The notes below the pieces were generated by a model that saw only the letters and a list, made by a program, of their open reading frames with translations, ran no database searches and had not been told where the DNA came from. The position numbers and the translations under genes were made by a program. A stretch of DNA of 64,000 nt from the NCBI RefSeq assembly GCF_003403075.1, contig NZ_CP031557.1, positions 4,030,001 through 4,094,000 on the forward strand. The letters are read 5' to 3'. This DNA comes from Flavobacterium psychrotrophum (lineage in GTDB: Bacteria > Bacteroidota > Bacteroidia > Flavobacteriales > Flavobacteriaceae). Shown piece by piece: positions 43,784 to 52,417 of this stretch. Numbering within the stretch: the first letter of the stretch is position 1; each line of letters begins with the position of its first letter.

Positions 43784-45094
43784 ATGGAGGGTATTTTTTC
43801 ATCATTTATGCTCAGGGAGGTTAGAAGGGGCTTACTGCATTTTGGCAAGATTGAGGTAATGCTCGAAGCGAATACAGGAACTGGTCTTAAGATTCTCGCA
43901 GATAATAGTAGCGCTCCATACGGAGAATTACAGCTTGAAAACTTACCTGACAAATGCTACGCTGCATTAGAAACAGCTATTACTTATGGTTTAACTTATG
44001 CTTATAATAACCTTAAAGAACATAAAGGACTTACAGTACATTTAAGAGGAATCGGGTATAGTAACCTGGATACAACACCTACTATTTTAGCATACGTTGC
44101 CATGCGGGTAATTATTGATAAAATCGAACATGAACTCAGTGAAGCACATTTAAAATCTTTAGAAGAATTGGTTTTTCAATGCTGGGAATATAGTTACTTG
44201 GCGCAACCTGATTTTGACAGATGTACAATTATGGCTGAAAGATTACCCTCAAGATACAAAACTGTAGGTAATCCAACTAAAGACCTTCTAATTAAAACAT
44301 CTAAAATGAGCATCTTCAAAAAAATATCCGCCCTTTTTTCATCTGATAAAAATAATAGTTCTGATCAACTTAAAAAACTGGAGCAACTCGCTATTCCGTT
44401 ATTGCGTGAAGCCACTAAAATTGAGGTACTGTCTGCAAGCCGGCCACCGGCAGACTCTACCCTGATTTCACACTTTGGCGGGCAACCCTACTTTGAGGCG
44501 GGTGCACAATGGCCGCAATCAGAAAGTGGCAGGCCTATGGAGTTTATCTTTCAGGTATTTAATGACGGTAGCTTAGCGCTGCCACCATCAATAAAATTAA
44601 TTCAGTTTTTCTACGACCTTGATGCTTTTCCCTATGAAACGGACGACGACGGTTGGGTTGTGAAAATTTATAGGTCAATTGATACCACAGCACAAATTAA
44701 GATACCACAGCCTTATAGTGATATACCGGTTAAGTATTGCGAAGTACATTTTTCGCCTGTATCATCATTGCCCGACTGGGAAGGTCTTGATGTTTATGGC
44801 CCTGAAATAGCTGAACTTGCAGAAATTATTAACGACGACGAACCCTGGGAGGCTTATGATGCCGTAGTGCAAAAGCTAACGGGCAGTTCTGATTATCGTA
44901 GCCAGCTGGGTGGTTACCCTAACTGGGTGCAGGGCGAGAGCACACCTGAGAATAAAAAGGGCGCAAATGTAAAACTGCTGTTCCAGATTGATTCAGAAGA
45001 GAATGCCGGGCTTATGTGGGGCGACGTAGGGCTGGTATATGTCTTTTATGATGAAGCCGAAGACCGCCTTTGGTTTGAACTGCAATGCCATTAA
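43784..45094 (+). CDS. DUF1963 (YwqG-like) protein with an unrecognised N-terminal domain
   Basis: From the ATG at 43784 the protein is 436 residues; a TTG at 43718 would add 22 residues. The C-terminal part (residues ~185-436) is DUF1963/YwqG: ISHFGGQPYFEAGAQWPQSE, FIFQVFNDGSLALP, FFYDLDAFPYETDDDGWVVK, HFSPVSSLPDWEGL, LGGYPNWVQGE. The N-terminal 170 residues are unrecognised and more AT-rich. At the junction, residue Met176 begins MSIFKKISALFSSDKNNSSD, the kind of start expected for a free-standing YwqG protein, so a fusion is likely. DUF1963 has no known reaction, but in other bacteria it appears near toxin immunity genes. Confidence 0.8.
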   Translation: MEGIFSSFMLREVRRGLLHFGKIEVMLEANTGTGLKILADNSSAPYGELQLENLPDKCYAALETAITYGLTYAYNNLKEHKGLTVHLRGIGYSNLDTTPTILAYVAMRVIIDKIEHELSEAHLKSLEELVFQCWEYSYLAQPDFDRCTIMAERLPSRYKTVGNPTKDLLIKTSKMSIFKKISALFSSDKNNSSDQLKKLEQLAIPLLREATKIEVLSASRPPADSTLISHFGGQPYFEAGAQWPQSESGRPMEFIFQVFNDGSLALPPSIKLIQFFYDLDAFPYETDDDGWVVKIYRSIDTTAQIKIPQPYSDIPVKYCEVHFSPVSSLPDWEGLDVYGPEIAELAEIINDDEPWEAYDAVVQKLTGSSDYRSQLGGYPNWVQGESTPENKKGANVKLLFQIDSEENAGLMWGDVGLVYVFYDEAEDRLWFELQCH

Positions 45095-45137
45095 AATTTT
45101 TGCGTTTATAATGTAAATCAACTTTAAAACCAATCAT

Positions 45138-45860
45138 ATGAAAAAACATCTTTGTTTGTTCCTGCTGTTAGCAGCGACTGCTTTTGCACAAACACCTAAA
45201 CAAAACGGCGAACTTACTGCCGAAGGTATGTCTAGCATTAAAGTAAAGCCCGACGTTGTAAAACTAACGATAAGCGTGAGCAAGCTAAACGACTCTGAAA
45301 AAAATGCACTTAAGGAACTCAATGAGGAAGTAGCTAAACTGGAAGGCTTCTTTACAAAAGCAGGTCTGCCAAAAGAGAACATAAAAATTGCGGGGTATAA
45401 TATTAATGATAATTACCGGGATGAAAAAGACAAAAAAGTGTACCAGGCTAATAACAGCCTTAACATAGAGATTAAACTGGACAACAGAGTACTTGATGCA
45501 CTTTACGGCGAATTGAATACCGGAAATTATAAAGATGTTTCGCTTGATTACGAAACTTCGCTATCTGGAGAACTACAAAAAAAAGTACGTGCAAATTTGT
45601 TAGATAAAGCTATAGCGGATGCCAGGCAAAAAGCAGATGCTATTGCAAAATCATTAGAAGTTAAAATTTTGGGTATTAAGCATGTCTCTAAATATGGGCG
45701 CGATATTGTAGCAATGGCAAATGAGGTAAAATACCAGCCACTAGCAGCTGCATCTATGCAGGTAGAGGCACCACGGCCTGCTACTGTTTTTGCAAAATAT
45801 GAAGTACAGGAAATAGAGGAGACAGAGCAAATTACCATTATTTATGAAATAGGGAAGTAA
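45138..45860 (+). CDS. SIMPL domain (DUF541) periplasmic protein
   Basis: This 240-residue protein has a signal peptide (MKKHLCLFLLLAATAFAQ), and SIMPL motifs are visible: ELTAEGMSSIKVKPDVVKLTI, VYQANNSLNIEIKLDNRVLD, ANLLDKAIADARQKADAIAKSLEVKI and YEVQEIEETEQITIIYEIGK. SIMPL (DUF541) proteins form ring oligomers in the periplasm or outer membrane and have been linked to oxidative stress. It stands 43 bases after the DUF1963 gene. Confidence 0.92.
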   Translation: MKKHLCLFLLLAATAFAQTPKQNGELTAEGMSSIKVKPDVVKLTISVSKLNDSEKNALKELNEEVAKLEGFFTKAGLPKENIKIAGYNINDNYRDEKDKKVYQANNSLNIEIKLDNRVLDALYGELNTGNYKDVSLDYETSLSGELQKKVRANLLDKAIADARQKADAIAKSLEVKILGIKHVSKYGRDIVAMANEVKYQPLAAASMQVEAPRPATVFAKYEVQEIEETEQITIIYEIGK

Positions 45861-45952
45861 ACTTTGTAGAGCATCACGTTAATATTAACCTCTCCTTAAC
45901 CATCTGCAGGTGTTTACAAGCAAATTGGTTTTTGTATATTTACTAAACCGCT

Positions 45953-46105
45953 TTTTACCACGGAGAACACGAAGTTTTTCACAGGGGACACAAAACTGCA
46001 CGGTCTCGGAACCAAAAATATCCATACAGCTTTGTGTTCTCTAAACTACGACGTAGTTCCCTCTTAGTGCACCTAGTGAAATCCTTTGTGTGCTTAGTGG
46101 TAAAA
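45953..46105. repeat. Hairpin repeat, 153 bases
   Basis: The left end TTTTACCACGGAGAACACG and right end GTGCTTAGTGGTAAAA are imperfect inverted arms of the family that also occurs at 20516-20671. It contains CTACGACGTAG, an 11-base near-palindrome. Confidence 0.8.
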
Positions 46106-46141
46106 TAAACCCTTGTGGTGAATAAAAAGAAGAAGAAAACA

Positions 46142-47881
46142 ATGCAGGCAGAAATAAACAAAGTAGAACTTCGCAACCTGAGGGTTGAAGATTATAAAGA
46201 GCTGCGGCTCTCAATGCAGCATGCCTATACCGGCAGCGATATGGATATGGATGAGCCCTATTGGGGGCTGAGCGACATTAAGCGCCTGCTTAAAATATTT
46301 CCTGAAGGGCAGTTGGTAGTACTGGTAGATGGTAAGGTAGTGGGCAGTGCCCTGAGCCTTGTTGTAGACCTTAAAAAGGCTACGGCAAACCATACCTACG
46401 AAAAAATTACGGGCAACTATAGTTTTGACACCCACGATTATGAGGGTGAGGTACTATATGGCATTGATGTGTTTATAGATCCCGCTTACCGCGGCTTGCG
46501 ACTGGGCAGGCGCCTGTATGACGCCCGTAAGGAACTGTGCGAGCAGCTTAACCTTAAGAGCATTATATTCGCCGGGCGTATGCCGCACTTTAATGAACAT
46601 GCCGACGAAATTACCCCTAAGGAGTATATTGATAAAGTACGCCAAAAAGAGATATTCGACCCGGTACTGGCGTTTCAGCTCAGTAACGATTTTCACGTTA
46701 TCAAAATCATGCGCAATTACCTGGAGGGCGACAAAGACAGCCAGGACTATGCCGTACTGATGGAGTGGAACAATATTTATTATGAAAAAGAGCCTAAGCT
46801 CATCAATGCCCGTAAGAGCGTAATACGCTTGGGCTTAGTGCAGTGGCAAATGCGCCCGCTGGCAAATGTAGAGGCACTTTTTGAGCAGGCTGAATTTTTT
46901 ATCGATGCCGTTTCGGGCTATGGGTCAGATTTTGCCTTGTTTCCTGAACTGTTTGTGGCTCCGCTCATGGCCGATTTTAACCACCTTAGCGAGGCCGATG
47001 CCATTCGCGAAATTGCCCGCTATGCAGAGCCTATCCGCAAGCGTTTCCAGGAAATGGCTATTTCATATAACATCAATATCATTACCGGCAGTATGCCGTG
47101 GGTAGAAGATGGTGTGCTGTATAACGTAGGCTTTCTTTGTAAGCGCGACGGTACCAGCGAAATGTACACCAAGCTGCACATTACCCCAAATGAGGTAAAT
47201 TACTGGGGCATGAAGGGCGGTACCGAAATTCGTACTTTTGATACCGACTGTGGTAAAATAGGCATCGTAATTTGTTATGATGTAGAGTTTCCTGAATTAT
47301 CGCGCCTGCTGGCAGATGATGGTATGGAGATACTCTTTGTACCTTTTCTTACCGATACCCAAAACGGTTATACCCGGGTGCGCCATTGTGCGCAGGCACG
47401 CGCCATAGAAAATGAGTGCTATGTAGCCATAGCAGGCTGTGTGGGCAATCTTCCGGGGGTAAACAACATGGACATCCAGTATGCGCAAACGGCGGTGTTT
47501 ACGCCTTCAGATTTTAGTTTCCCGAGTAATGGCATTAAGGCAGAGGCTACACCAAACACCGAGATGACCATTATTGTAGACGTAGACCTAGACCTGCTGC
47601 GCGAGTTACATGAATTTGGCAGTGTGCGCATTCTTAAAGACCGCCGCCAGGATTTGTATAAGCTCAAAAAAACGGCACTGGCACAAAGGCCGGAACAAAA
47701 GTCTGATCCGGGTTTGAACACAACTGAACAGGAAAATGATAAAACCACTGAGGTAAAGGCTATTCGCCAAACGGATGATACAACCATGAAGGCTGCTGCT
47801 GCAAAACCACCAAGGGCAAGTACTGCGCGCGCTGTCAAGGCTACCGAGCCAAAACCCACTACCCGAAGATCATCTAAGTAA
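46142..47881 (+). CDS. Bifunctional GNAT / carbon-nitrogen hydrolase protein
   Basis: From the ATG at 46142 the protein is 579 residues (a GTG 27 bases earlier is possible). The N-terminal GNAT acetyltransferase domain occupies about 5-215 (VLYGIDVFIDPAYRGLRLGR, with the acetyl-CoA loop RGLRLGRRLYDARK). The nitrilase-superfamily domain occupies about 225-500. Its catalytic triad is Glu in ALFPELFVAP, Lys in YTKLHITPNE and Cys in IVICYDVEFPELSR. A basic, Ala/Pro/Thr-rich tail of about 70 residues ends TEPKPTTRRSSK. The fusion occurs in many Bacteroidota and probably acetylates and hydrolyses related amine substrates. Confidence 0.93.
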   Translation: MQAEINKVELRNLRVEDYKELRLSMQHAYTGSDMDMDEPYWGLSDIKRLLKIFPEGQLVVLVDGKVVGSALSLVVDLKKATANHTYEKITGNYSFDTHDYEGEVLYGIDVFIDPAYRGLRLGRRLYDARKELCEQLNLKSIIFAGRMPHFNEHADEITPKEYIDKVRQKEIFDPVLAFQLSNDFHVIKIMRNYLEGDKDSQDYAVLMEWNNIYYEKEPKLINARKSVIRLGLVQWQMRPLANVEALFEQAEFFIDAVSGYGSDFALFPELFVAPLMADFNHLSEADAIREIARYAEPIRKRFQEMAISYNINIITGSMPWVEDGVLYNVGFLCKRDGTSEMYTKLHITPNEVNYWGMKGGTEIRTFDTDCGKIGIVICYDVEFPELSRLLADDGMEILFVPFLTDTQNGYTRVRHCAQARAIENECYVAIAGCVGNLPGVNNMDIQYAQTAVFTPSDFSFPSNGIKAEATPNTEMTIIVDVDLDLLRELHEFGSVRILKDRRQDLYKLKKTALAQRPEQKSDPGLNTTEQENDKTTEVKAIRQTDDTTMKAAAAKPPRASTARAVKATEPKPTTRRSSK

Positions 47882-47905
47882 GAGAAAAGGTTATATAAAA
47901 ATGCT

Positions 47906-48667
47906 ATGCAAATTTCAGTTTTAGGATGCGGATGGCTGGGGTTACCCCTTGCCGAAAAGCTTACAGATAATTATGCAGTAAAAGGCTCTGTAACCTCCCC
48001 AGAAAAAGTCGCCGTACTACAATCTAAAGGTATAGTGCCTTACATAATCGACCTTAACATACCAGATGCCGCAGTAATAGCTGATTTTTTAAGCGGGAGC
48101 GATGTGCTGATTATTACCATTCCGCCAAAGGTTAAAGCCGAAGGCGGCTTGCCTTATCCTGATAAGGTAGCGCAATTGCTGCCTTTTATTAAAGGTGCAG
48201 GCATTAAAAAAGTACTTTTTACCAGTAGCATCTCGGTCTATGCAGATGATGAGACGATTCCGCAGATTGATGAAACAACTACTCCAAATCCGGATACCGA
48301 AAGTGGCAAACAGGTTTTAGCTGCTGAAGTTGTATTACAAAGCTGCAATGATTTTGAAACAAGTGTGTTGCGTTTGGGAGGATTGATTGGGGCAGAGCGG
48401 CATCCTATATATCATCTTGCAGGGAAAAGCGGACTTGCTAATCCTGATGCCCCTACTAACCTTGCCAGTCTTGATACTGTACTTACTGCAATGCTGTATG
48501 TACTAAGGCATAATCTGTGGGGTATAACAGCACTGGTTGTTAACCCTGAACATCCTGCAAGAGCATTGTTTTACACCGCCGAAGCTAAAAGGCTAAATCT
48601 GCCCTTACCGCAATTTAACCACGACTTGCCTTCAAAGGGTAAGTTAATACTGGGAAGTAAATGCTAA
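47906..48667 (+). CDS. NAD(P)-binding sugar-epimerase-like protein (YeeZ-like)
   Basis: This 253-residue Rossmann protein starts MQISVLGCGWLGLPLAEKL, the YeeZ-type dinucleotide loop, with DVLIITIPPKVK, VLFTSSISVYAD and the SSVLRL-like VLRLGGLIGAERHPI. It lacks the typical YxxxK of extended SDRs, so its catalysis is unknown. It lies 24 bases after the GNAT-nitrilase gene, so co-transcription is likely. Confidence 0.85.
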   Translation: MQISVLGCGWLGLPLAEKLTDNYAVKGSVTSPEKVAVLQSKGIVPYIIDLNIPDAAVIADFLSGSDVLIITIPPKVKAEGGLPYPDKVAQLLPFIKGAGIKKVLFTSSISVYADDETIPQIDETTTPNPDTESGKQVLAAEVVLQSCNDFETSVLRLGGLIGAERHPIYHLAGKSGLANPDAPTNLASLDTVLTAMLYVLRHNLWGITALVVNPEHPARALFYTAEAKRLNLPLPQFNHDLPSKGKLILGSKC

Positions 48668-48672
48668 TAACA

Positions 48673-48704
48673 TAAAAAATACCCGCAGGCATAAACCATA
48701 CGGG
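48673..48704 (-). terminator. Terminator of the response-regulator gene
   Basis: On the minus strand CCCGTA pairs with TGCGGG (one G-T pair) around a loop containing an inner GG/CC. A T-run follows after the stop of the gene at 48735. Confidence 0.6.
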
Positions 48705-48734
48705 CAGTTAACAAAATATAATTGGGGGGATGCT

Positions 48735-49397
48735 CTATATAAAACCCTGTGTACGGGCTTCGTGTATCAGGTCTTCATCATTACCTTCTATTTCTAACAG
48801 GCGCTTTATCTTGTATTTACGCTTTTCTATGGCACTTTCACTAAGCGGTATGTAATTGCTTAGGTTTTTGTTCTTAATGCCTTTAGCTAAAAGCAAAATA
48901 ATGCGCACGTCTATGTCTTCCAGCACTATGCCTTTTTTGCGCCGTTTAAGATAGTTAGATATGGCCTGGCTGTAAAAGGTATTGCCGTTAAGCACCTCCT
49001 TAAAAGCCTGGGCAAGCTCTTCAGTACTGCAATCGCTTTTATTTATAAAACCTTCCGGATCTATAGTGTTTAAAATACTGCCAATGATGTCGATTTCTTT
49101 GTGCATGGTCATTAAAATGATCTTGCAGTCAGGCATGGTTTCCCTTACCAGCCTGGCAAGGTCTGCCCCGGTGTGCAGCTGTTGGTCTTCATACTGGGGT
49201 ATGCTGTAATCTATGAGTGCAATATCAAAAGGCTTGTGATGGTTGGCCGATATCACTTTATAGCCTGTTTTGCAATCTCTGGCCTTTACAAACTTCAGTT
49301 CGCCGTGGTTATGGTCAAGGTTTTGGAACATGTAATGGTAACCTTCCAATACCACAACGTGATCGTCTATAGCAAGCACGTGTAATTTTGGATTCAA
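48735..49397 (-). CDS. Orphan response regulator, atypical LuxR-like (TTG start)
   Basis: This 220-residue response regulator has a receiver domain with acidic pair Asp11-Asp12 (HVLAIDDHVVVLEGY), phosphoacceptor Asp63 in IALIDYSIPQ, and the Thr/Lys switch residues in ILMTMHKE and EGFINKSD. A C-terminal helix-turn-helix resembles LuxR/NarL (VRIILLLAKGIKNKNLSNYI, PLSESAIEKRKYKIKRLL) but is divergent. The start is TTG at 49395-49397: no ATG lies between it and the in-frame TAA five codons upstream. No histidine kinase gene is adjacent. TAATTTTG on the minus strand at 49425-49432 is a possible -7 element. Confidence 0.85.
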   Translation of the reverse strand: MNPKLHVLAIDDHVVVLEGYHYMFQNLDHNHGELKFVKARDCKTGYKVISANHHKPFDIALIDYSIPQYEDQQLHTGADLARLVRETMPDCKIILMTMHKEIDIIGSILNTIDPEGFINKSDCSTEELAQAFKEVLNGNTFYSQAISNYLKRRKKGIVLEDIDVRIILLLAKGIKNKNLSNYIPLSESAIEKRKYKIKRLLEIEGNDEDLIHEARTQGFI

Positions 49398-49609
49398 AAT
49401 GGGGGGCGTTTATAATTGGTGGGACAAAATTAAATTTTAAATGAATATCTAAGTTACGGATTTCCCGTAATTATGCCCCTAAAATTAATTTTTTAAAGCG
49501 AGAATAAACAGGTTTTTAATCTGAAATTTAACAATTTATATATCAAAATTACCACTTTATAACGTTGTAGTTATATCAAATTTAAAACGAAAGGATTTAT
49601 GCCTTTTTG

Positions 49610-50704
49610 CTAAGCTAAATTTTCCCACCAACGGGCAAATTTTGCGGGTCCGTCAAAGTAAACTTTCTCGCCAATCATGGGTGTTAATATGGGCATTGCT
49701 TCTTTTTCGGCAGCTGCGGTAACACGTTTTATGGGTTCGTCCCAGTCGTGTAAGGCAAGCGAAAATTTAGCCCAGTGCACAGGCATCAATTTACGTACAC
49801 GCAATTGTTTGGCGGCGGTAATAACCTCCTCCGGCATCATGTGTATGTATTTCCAGGCAGGATTATATTGCCCGCATTCCAGCAGGGCGAGGTCAAAAGG
49901 CCCATACTGGTTTCCTATTTCTTCAAAGTGTGAGTCAAAGCCGGTATCGCCTCCCAAAAAGAATTTGTGTAAAGGTGTTTTAAGCACCGCCGATATCCAC
50001 AGGGTTTTATTGCGTTTAAGGTCGCGGCCGCTAAAGTGCCTGCCCGGGGTGGCAGTAAAGTTAAAGCCATCGTCAAAGCTTACAGACTCGTACCAGTCAA
50101 GCTCTGTGATTTTTGCAGGATCATAACCCCAAAATTCCAAATGACAGCCCACACCCAGGCCGGTAATTACACGCTTCACCTTTGGCAATAACGCCGTTAC
50201 AGTTTTATAATCAAGGTGATCCCAGTGGTCGTGAGATATAAAGAGGTAATCAATATCAGGCATATCGGCAGCGTTGTAAGCATCACTGCCTGCAAATGCT
50301 TTAGTACCGTTTACGGGAGAGGCCTTTCCGCTAAAAACAGGATCAGCCAATATGGTTTTGCCATCTGTCTGGATAAAGTAAGAAGAATGCCCAAACCATA
50401 TCAGCACATTTTCTTTGGGCAATAGCCCTTTAAGGTCATTTTTTACGGTGGGCAGTGGCCTGGCAGGCTTACTTCGTTTACTTTTATCAAAAAAGAAACG
50501 GTACATTATTTTACCAAACGATTCGCCTTCGGCAAGCTGCGGCGTGTTGCTTAGGTTTTCAAAAGCTTTTAATTGCGCATTGTAGTTAGGAGATGCCTGT
50601 ACTTTTCTAAGTCTTTCATCTTGTGGTTTATCGCCAAATTTTGGCTGCTTAAAAAACACAAAAACGGCAAGCAGGCACATTGCCACTATGGTAAGGGTTA
50701 TCAT
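49610..50704 (-). CDS. MBL-fold hydrolase (NAPE-PLD-like)
   Basis: This 364-residue protein has an N-terminal hydrophobic helix (LTIVAMCLLAVFVFF) and a metallo-beta-lactamase fold. Its dinuclear zinc site includes ISHDHWDHLD (HxHxDH), LGVGCHLEFWGY, and the Asp in LGGDTGFD. Preceding VLIWFGHSSYFIQTDGKTIL and the C-terminal HWAKFSLALHDW are typical of N-acylphosphatidylethanolamine phospholipase D-like bacterial enzymes. It could hydrolyse phospholipid derivatives at the membrane, but the substrate is unproven. A -7 element, TATTTTTG, lies on the minus strand at 50722-50729. Confidence 0.9.
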   Translation of the reverse strand: MITLTIVAMCLLAVFVFFKQPKFGDKPQDERLRKVQASPNYNAQLKAFENLSNTPQLAEGESFGKIMYRFFFDKSKRSKPARPLPTVKNDLKGLLPKENVLIWFGHSSYFIQTDGKTILADPVFSGKASPVNGTKAFAGSDAYNAADMPDIDYLFISHDHWDHLDYKTVTALLPKVKRVITGLGVGCHLEFWGYDPAKITELDWYESVSFDDGFNFTATPGRHFSGRDLKRNKTLWISAVLKTPLHKFFLGGDTGFDSHFEEIGNQYGPFDLALLECGQYNPAWKYIHMMPEEVITAAKQLRVRKLMPVHWAKFSLALHDWDEPIKRVTAAAEKEAMPILTPMIGEKVYFDGPAKFARWWENLA

Positions 50705-50785
50705 TGAACGATATTTTCATTCAAAAATACTAAAAAAGAAATGAGGGCTGTTACAGTATACTACGCTAAAGTGAATTTTAGAGCG

Positions 50786-51163
50786 TTATTTGGCTATTTC
50801 AAGGGTCACGGTAAGCTTACCCTGGTTCTTGTTGTCAGAAATCTCCATAAAAGCTTTTTTGCTCAGGTCAATGTCATAGCCTTTTGTAAAAGGACCACGG
50901 TCGTTAACGGTTACAATAACCGATTTTCCATTAGCATTATTAGTAACTTTTAGTTTAGTACCAAAGGGTAGTTTTTTGTGTGCGGCAGTAAGTTTGCTGT
51001 TACTGAATTTTTCGCCGCTGGCGGTTTGTTTACCGTTAAACTTATCGGCATAATAGGTGGCTACTGCTTTTTTTTCAAATGTGGTGTACGATGCATTTTT
51101 AGAGCTGCCACAACCGGCCAGCACAATAAGCATCAGTAATAAAAAAGCCGCTTTTTTTGCCAT
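50786..51163 (-). CDS. RlpA-like lipoprotein
   Basis: This 125-residue lipoprotein has lipobox LAGC in MAKKAAFLLLMLIVLAGC and an RlpA-like double-psi beta-barrel (ATYYADKFNGKQTASGEKF, LPFGTKLKVTNN, VTVNDRGPFTKGYDIDLSKKA). RlpA proteins are lytic transglycosylases or peptidoglycan binders at septa; the catalytic Asp of the DRGP motif is present, and no SPOR domain is present. It starts 1 base after the stop of a paralogue. Confidence 0.92.
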   Translation of the reverse strand: MAKKAAFLLLMLIVLAGCGSSKNASYTTFEKKAVATYYADKFNGKQTASGEKFSNSKLTAAHKKLPFGTKLKVTNNANGKSVIVTVNDRGPFTKGYDIDLSKKAFMEISDNKNQGKLTVTLEIAK

Positions 51164-51164
51164 A

Positions 51165-51650
51165 TTATGCTTTCTCGATAATTTCTATTTTAACTTTAAA
51201 ACTGCCAGAGCCTTTATTAGAAGCTATTTCCATAAAGGCCTTTTTAGTAAGGTCTATCTCCAGTTTCTTGCTGTAAGGGCCACGGTCGTTTACCTTAACG
51301 TCTACAAACTTTCCGTTTTTTTCGTTGGTAACGCGCAGCATGGTGCCCAGTGGCAACCTCATGTGTGCAGCAGTATATTTTGTATTGTGAAAACGTTCGC
51401 CGCTTGTGGTTTTGCGTCCGTTAAACTTATCTGCGTAATATGTAGCCATACAACTGGCTTTGTATACCGTAAGTTTAGATGACGAAGCTTCTTTAACTTC
51501 TTCATCTTTGCAGGCTACCTCTGTAGTATCGGCCGCCTTTAATTCAGTTTTTGTTGTAGTTTCATCTGTAGCAGCGGGGCTGCCCGACGAAAAGCCTGTT
51601 AATATAAATAATAACACTGCTGTACTGAAAATGATAATACTATTCTTCAT
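51165..51650 (-). CDS. RlpA-like secreted protein (tandem paralogue)
   Basis: This 161-residue protein has a signal-like leader (MKNSIIIFSTAVLLFILTGFSSG) and an Asp/Glu/Thr-rich linker with VACKDEE and KASCMATYYADKF. The RlpA-like domain follows (VTNEKNGKFVDVKVNDRGPY). Two Cys residues could make a disulphide. It lacks the lipobox that its downstream copy has, so the pair would be localised differently. It leads the two-gene unit. Confidence 0.9.
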   Translation of the reverse strand: MKNSIIIFSTAVLLFILTGFSSGSPAATDETTTKTELKAADTTEVACKDEEVKEASSSKLTVYKASCMATYYADKFNGRKTTSGERFHNTKYTAAHMRLPLGTMLRVTNEKNGKFVDVKVNDRGPYSKKLEIDLTKKAFMEIASNKGSGSFKVKIEIIEKA

Positions 51651-51732
51651 AGATAATATAATTTTTGTCCGTTAGGTTTAACAATTAACATGCCAATGAA
51701 CGCTAAGGCCGTTTAAAGGCCAATTTTACCGG

Positions 51733-52173
51733 TTAGCTTAACCAGGCGCTCCACGGGATCCTGCTTAATAGCAGCACAAGCCCAATGGCATACATAATGG
51801 CGATTTTTTTAAATTTCGCCTCGCTCGTTTCAGCTTTTTTGTGTTTTGACCAACCTATGGTTATCAGTACAATAGCAATGATATTTACAAGCGGGTGTTC
51901 TACAAGATAAAGCCTTAAAGTACTATCTTTCATGGCAGCGCCCATACCACCTGCCTTAGCGGCATCAAGGTAAGGCGACAGGAAATACATAATCATCCCA
52001 AGCAAAAACTGTACGTGTGTAAAAATGAGTGCGATGAGCGCTATGGTACGGTCGTTCTTACCAAAAGGTTTTTTTCTCGAAAGCCCCACAACGGAGTTTA
52101 AAACCGCTAGTAAAAGGAAAATCAATACGCCGTAAGCCCAATATGAATGCAGCTCTTTAATGTCTGGGTACAT
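51733..52173 (-). CDS. Four-helix membrane protein with conserved histidines
   Basis: This 146-residue membrane protein has four helices: LHSYWAYGVLIFLLLAVLNS, IALIALIFTHVQFLLGMIMYF, EHPLVNIIAIVLITIGWSKH and KIAIMYAIGLVLLLSRIPW. Histidines sit near helix ends (EELHSY, FTHVQF, EHPLV), as in heme- or quinone-binding membrane proteins. Relatives are sometimes mislabelled as ribosomal protein L27. The function is unknown. A -7 element TATATTTG lies on the minus strand at 52198-52205. Confidence 0.7.
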   Translation of the reverse strand: MYPDIKELHSYWAYGVLIFLLLAVLNSVVGLSRKKPFGKNDRTIALIALIFTHVQFLLGMIMYFLSPYLDAAKAGGMGAAMKDSTLRLYLVEHPLVNIIAIVLITIGWSKHKKAETSEAKFKKIAIMYAIGLVLLLSRIPWSAWLS

Positions 52174-52324
52174 AGTTTTTATAATTGTTCAGGATAGCAA
52201 ATATAGGCAATACATGTAATAAAAACTGCACGAAAACTATGTTAAGGTATTAAAAATGAGTTTTTTAGAAGCATTCTAAATAACAATACAGCTAACAGTC
52301 AGCGTTTTACAAGGATAAAATAAC

Positions 52325-52354
52325 AACGCCACATGCAATACTGCATATGGCGTT
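52325..52354 (-). terminator. Candidate trpS terminator
   Basis: AACGCCACATGCA (52325-52337) pairs with TGCATATGGCGTT (52342-52354), one mismatch. The T-rich stretch on the minus strand (GTTGTTATTTT) follows, so termination is plausible for trpS. Confidence 0.6.
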
Positions 52355-52417
52355 ATAATGATTGTTTATAATTTTTAAACAGGATACTGTAATTAAAAAT
52401 GCAATTGATTACTGCTA

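Noticed and set aside
46115..46141. GTG start for the GNAT-nitrilase protein
   Set aside because: Adds only nine basic residues; the ATG at 46142 begins the family N-terminus.
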